Assembly: GCF_013280495.1 (NCBI RefSeq)
Contig: NZ_JABSSX010000004.1
Span: forward strand, 1-64,000
DNA from: Brevibacterium permense
Lineage (GTDB): Bacteria; Actinomycetota; Actinomycetes; Actinomycetales; Brevibacteriaceae
Reading direction: 5' to 3'
DNA: 64,000 bases
This document shows, piece by piece, positions 61,973 through 64,000 of the stretch. Numbering within the stretch: the stretch's first letter is position 1; the number at the start of each line of letters is the position of its first letter. The position numbers and the translations under genes are program-made. A model generated the notes under the pieces. That model worked only from the letters and a program-made list of their open reading frames with translations. It ran no database searches and was not told the origin of the DNA.

Positions 61973-62067
61973 TCGCCGAGGCGGCCGTGCCCACCCGTGC
62001 ACAGCCGCCTCGGCGACGGGGTGAACACAGCGATCGAAGGAGCGGTGACCGATATGGTCACCGCTCC
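61973..62067 (+). terminator. Two hairpins after the BCCT gene
   Basis: An inverted pair made of the decamer (CGCCGAGGCGGC near 61973 and GCCGCCTCGGCG near 62004) and a second stem GGAGCGGTGACC (62039-62050) with GGTCACCGCTCC (62056-62067) and a 5-nt loop, followed by TTCT. The second is the more likely terminator. Confidence 0.75.
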
Positions 62068-62145
62068 TTCTGCATTCATTCCGACGCAACGGATCCGGAA
62101 CATCTTCGCGCCCCATGCTCGCTGCGTTCCTGCGAGGATGGAGGC

Positions 62146-63264
62146 ATGACTAGGGACCGACGCTCCAGGGGCAGTACTACTCTCGTGTTCGGGATCGGGT
62201 TCGCCGTCTTCGCCTCGATCGCTTTCTTCCTCGCCAACGCCGGTATCAACCCACTCAGCGATCATCGTTTCAGGGGAATCAACCCGAATCAGGCGCCGAA
62301 CATCGGGATACTGGTCCTGTTCTTCTTCGCCGCCATCGCCGCCTTCGTCTTCTACGAGGACAAACCGCCCGCCGGCAGCAGCGCCGCCCGTGCGCAGCAG
62401 GCAGCGGATCCCCATGGGGTGAAACGCAAGCAGCCGCCCACCGCCTTCGTCCGGAACCCATGGCCTCGGGTGTTCGCCGTCGGACCGGTGTGGGCCGTCT
62501 GCGGGGTCATCGCCGCCTTCATCTGGCATGCCTTCGCGAAGGACTCCGGAATTCCGGGCACAGTCTGGGGCGATCTCACCGCTTCCCCGCTGCCGGCCTT
62601 CGCTCTGCTGTTCGGGCTGTGGGCCACCGTCAACCTCAGCCTCACCCTCGGCGCGATCGCCGATGCCTTCCATCGCACGCTGTGGGCGATCTTCCTCATC
62701 GTCTCGGTGCTCATCGTGATTCTGGCGATCACCATCGGCGTCGTGGCCTCGAACATCCTCACGGTGTCGTCGGTCGCGGCTCTGGCAGTGACCGCCGTGT
62801 GCCTCCTCATCACCACCGCGGCCCTCATACCGGCGCGCCTGTTCGCCGTCGCTCGAGCCCGCGTCACCAACCGGATCGATGCGGCCCACGAAACTCGGCT
62901 GCAGTCTCTGCTGGCGACGCTCACCCCGGGCGAGAGCCTCATCCTCCACTTCGCCGACAGGGAGAACCCGGCCGGGCAGATCCTCGCCGCCACGAACCAG
63001 CGGCTCCTCCTGGCCGCACCCACCAGCACCGGGACCGGGCCCACCCGACCAGGACAGGTCCGCATCCTCGACCAGGCCCATCCCGGACAGCTGCGCGGAG
63101 CCAGCACCAAGTTTCGTCCAGCCGGGCACACCGCCTCGGTGCACTTCCGGGACCGCCCGGACATGGAACTCATCGGCGGGGACCCGAGCGAGGCAGACAA
63201 GTTCGCCGAAGCGCTCACCTCTCTGGCCACGACCGGCCGTCTTCCGCAGGAGGAGGATACTTAA
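62146..63264 (+). CDS. Multi-pass membrane protein with C-terminal PH-like domain
   Basis: 372 residues. Helices near 12-30, 48-66, 105-128, 145-170, 185-208 and 212-232, then a soluble domain from about 265: LTPGESLILHFADRENPAG, ILAATNQRLLLAA, TASVHFRDRPDMEL and a closing helix. The soluble part parallels the PH-like domain of the protein at 58980-59525. Could be an envelope-related membrane protein; I do not assign a function. ATG follows GGATGGAGG. Ends 3 bp before the lipase-maturation-factor-like gene, so probably one operon. Confidence 0.7.
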   Translation: MTRDRRSRGSTTLVFGIGFAVFASIAFFLANAGINPLSDHRFRGINPNQAPNIGILVLFFFAAIAAFVFYEDKPPAGSSAARAQQAADPHGVKRKQPPTAFVRNPWPRVFAVGPVWAVCGVIAAFIWHAFAKDSGIPGTVWGDLTASPLPAFALLFGLWATVNLSLTLGAIADAFHRTLWAIFLIVSVLIVILAITIGVVASNILTVSSVAALAVTAVCLLITTAALIPARLFAVARARVTNRIDAAHETRLQSLLATLTPGESLILHFADRENPAGQILAATNQRLLLAAPTSTGTGPTRPGQVRILDQAHPGQLRGASTKFRPAGHTASVHFRDRPDMELIGGDPSEADKFAEALTSLATTGRLPQEEDT

Positions 63265-63267
63265 GCC

Positions 63268-64000
63268 ATGGACCTCAGCCAGGTGCTCGCCCTGCTCACC
63301 GCCGGCGACTACACGATCTCCCGCGAGATCATCCAACGCGGTTTCGCTGTGCTCTTCCTCATCGCCTTCGCCTCCGCGTTCAACCAGTTCCCGGCTCTCC
63401 TCGGCGACCGGGGACTCACCCCTGCTCCACGGTTCATCGCTCTGACCTCGGCCCGACAGGCTCCGACGATCTTCCGCTGGAAGCGGTTTGCGTATTCGGA
63501 CCGACGACTGCGCCTCGTCTGCGTGGTCGGAATGGTGCTGGCCGCCTCCGCGATCATCGGTCTGCCCCAAGCCGGCCCCGCATGGGTGCCGATTCCGGTG
63601 TTCTTAGGCATGTGGGCGCTGTACTTCTCGATCGTGTCGATCGGGCAGCGCTTCTACGGATTCGGTTGGGAATCGCTGCTGCTCGAAGCCGGGTTCCTCA
63701 TCGGCTTCCTCGGCTCCCACGATGTGGCCCCGACTTTGCCGATGATCCTGCTGCTGCGCTGGTGCGTCATCCGCATCGAATTCGGAGCCGGAATGATCAA
63801 GATGCGCGGGGACTCGTCCTGGCGGGACCTCACCGCGATGGACTATCACCATCAGACCCAGCCGATGCCGAACCCGCTCTCCCGGCGCGCGCACCTCATG
63901 CCGGGCTGGTGGCACAAGGCTGAGACCCTCGGTAGCCATATCGTCCAGCTCGCCGCGCCGTGGCTTCTGTTCCTGCCCCAGCCGATCGCCTCGTTCGCCG
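63268..64000 (+). CDS. Lipase maturation factor-like membrane protein (partial)
   Basis: The first 244 residues; the gene runs off the right edge. The protein has several helices, and FGWESLLLEAGFLIGFLG, IRIEFGAGMIKMRGDSSWRD and TAMDYHHQTQPMPNPLS match the lipase-maturation-factor (LMF1) family signature. In eukaryotes LMF1 helps lipases fold; the bacterial role is unclear. ATG 63268 has GGAGGAGGA about nine bases upstream. Confidence 0.85.
   Translation, partial: MDLSQVLALLTAGDYTISREIIQRGFAVLFLIAFASAFNQFPALLGDRGLTPAPRFIALTSARQAPTIFRWKRFAYSDRRLRLVCVVGMVLAASAIIGLPQAGPAWVPIPVFLGMWALYFSIVSIGQRFYGFGWESLLLEAGFLIGFLGSHDVAPTLPMILLLRWCVIRIEFGAGMIKMRGDSSWRDLTAMDYHHQTQPMPNPLSRRAHLMPGWWHKAETLGSHIVQLAAPWLLFLPQPIASFA

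Noticed and set aside
59680-63570. A 1296-codon minus-strand open frame opposite the BCCT and PH-domain genes
   Set aside because: Its product is an Asp/Gly/Arg/His-rich sequence typical of antisense frames in GC-rich DNA, with no family motifs. The plus strand encodes recognisable proteins across the same bases.
1-64000. tRNA, rRNA or tmRNA genes
   Set aside because: I looked for cloverleaf-like and rRNA-like stretches in the intergenic regions and found none that I could defend. A tRNAscan/Rfam run would settle it.

Overview
This 64 kb window is GC-rich chromosomal DNA from an actinobacterium. The evidence is family-level: a RamB-type regulator divergent from aceA, an MhuD-like heme monooxygenase, DtxR/IdeR-type regulation, an Erm with a basic C-terminal tail, GTG/TTG starts and strong G/C bias at third positions. 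I think a member of the Micrococcales close to Brevibacterium is likely, but that rests on family resemblance, not on a search. I see no rRNA, tRNA, integrase, prophage or CRISPR-Cas.

Layout. 0-6 kb: an SDR, a DUF1990-kinase fusion, and an operon of CoA-transferase, acyl-CoA dehydrogenase and SDR for acyl-CoA catabolism. 6.4-10.4 kb: membrane acyltransferase, YtcJ-like amidohydrolase and a small membrane protein. 10.5-12.2 kb: a lower-GC islet with a frameshifted AbiEi/DUF559-type gene bracketed by arrays of a 12-nt repeat. 12.4-16.4 kb: a siderophore ABC importer behind an IdeR-like box. 16.5-24 kb: inositol-phosphatase-like protein, small HTH protein, large FAD/Fe-S oxidoreductase, UspA, and a WYL regulator/DinB divergon with a good operator. 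24-28.8 kb: glyoxylate shunt (aceB, aceA, RamB-like regulator). 28.9-33.3 kb: Fes-like esterase, LhgO-like oxidase with a long repetitive insertion, and an orphan DNA methyltransferase. 33.4-36.4 kb: TetR, ABC exporter and MhuD-like protein. 36.5-40.3 kb: Ktr/Trk potassium uptake and an APC permease. 40.6-43.8 kb: a divergent GcvT-like methyltransferase / MetF-like reductase pair with an IclR regulator, suggesting tetrahydrofolate-linked demethylation. 43.9-44.9 kb: remnants of iclR, etfB and etfA genes around a 56-bp palindrome. 45-49 kb: histidine kinase, a processive glycosyltransferase carrying a degenerate HPt-like domain, and a stand-alone receiver. 49-57 kb: thioesterase, VOC protein, AraC regulator, HAD protein with glutamate-racemase-like enzyme, DUF308 protein, Pit phosphate transporter, and an Erm methyltransferase with a macrolide-sensing-type leader peptide. 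57-64 kb: small proteins, a DtxR-family regulator, a BCCT transporter between two proteins with PH-like domains, and the start of a lipase-maturation-factor-like gene.

Repeats are the most unusual aspect. There are five copies of a 56-bp, nearly perfect palindrome; two 22-nt-period arrays of a 12-nt motif whose two central bases vary; a 31-nt-period motif at two distant sites; and about 35 exact copies of the decamer GCCGAGGCGG on both strands, inside and outside genes. The most system-like gene group is the kinase / glycosyltransferase-HPt / receiver cluster at 45-49 kb.
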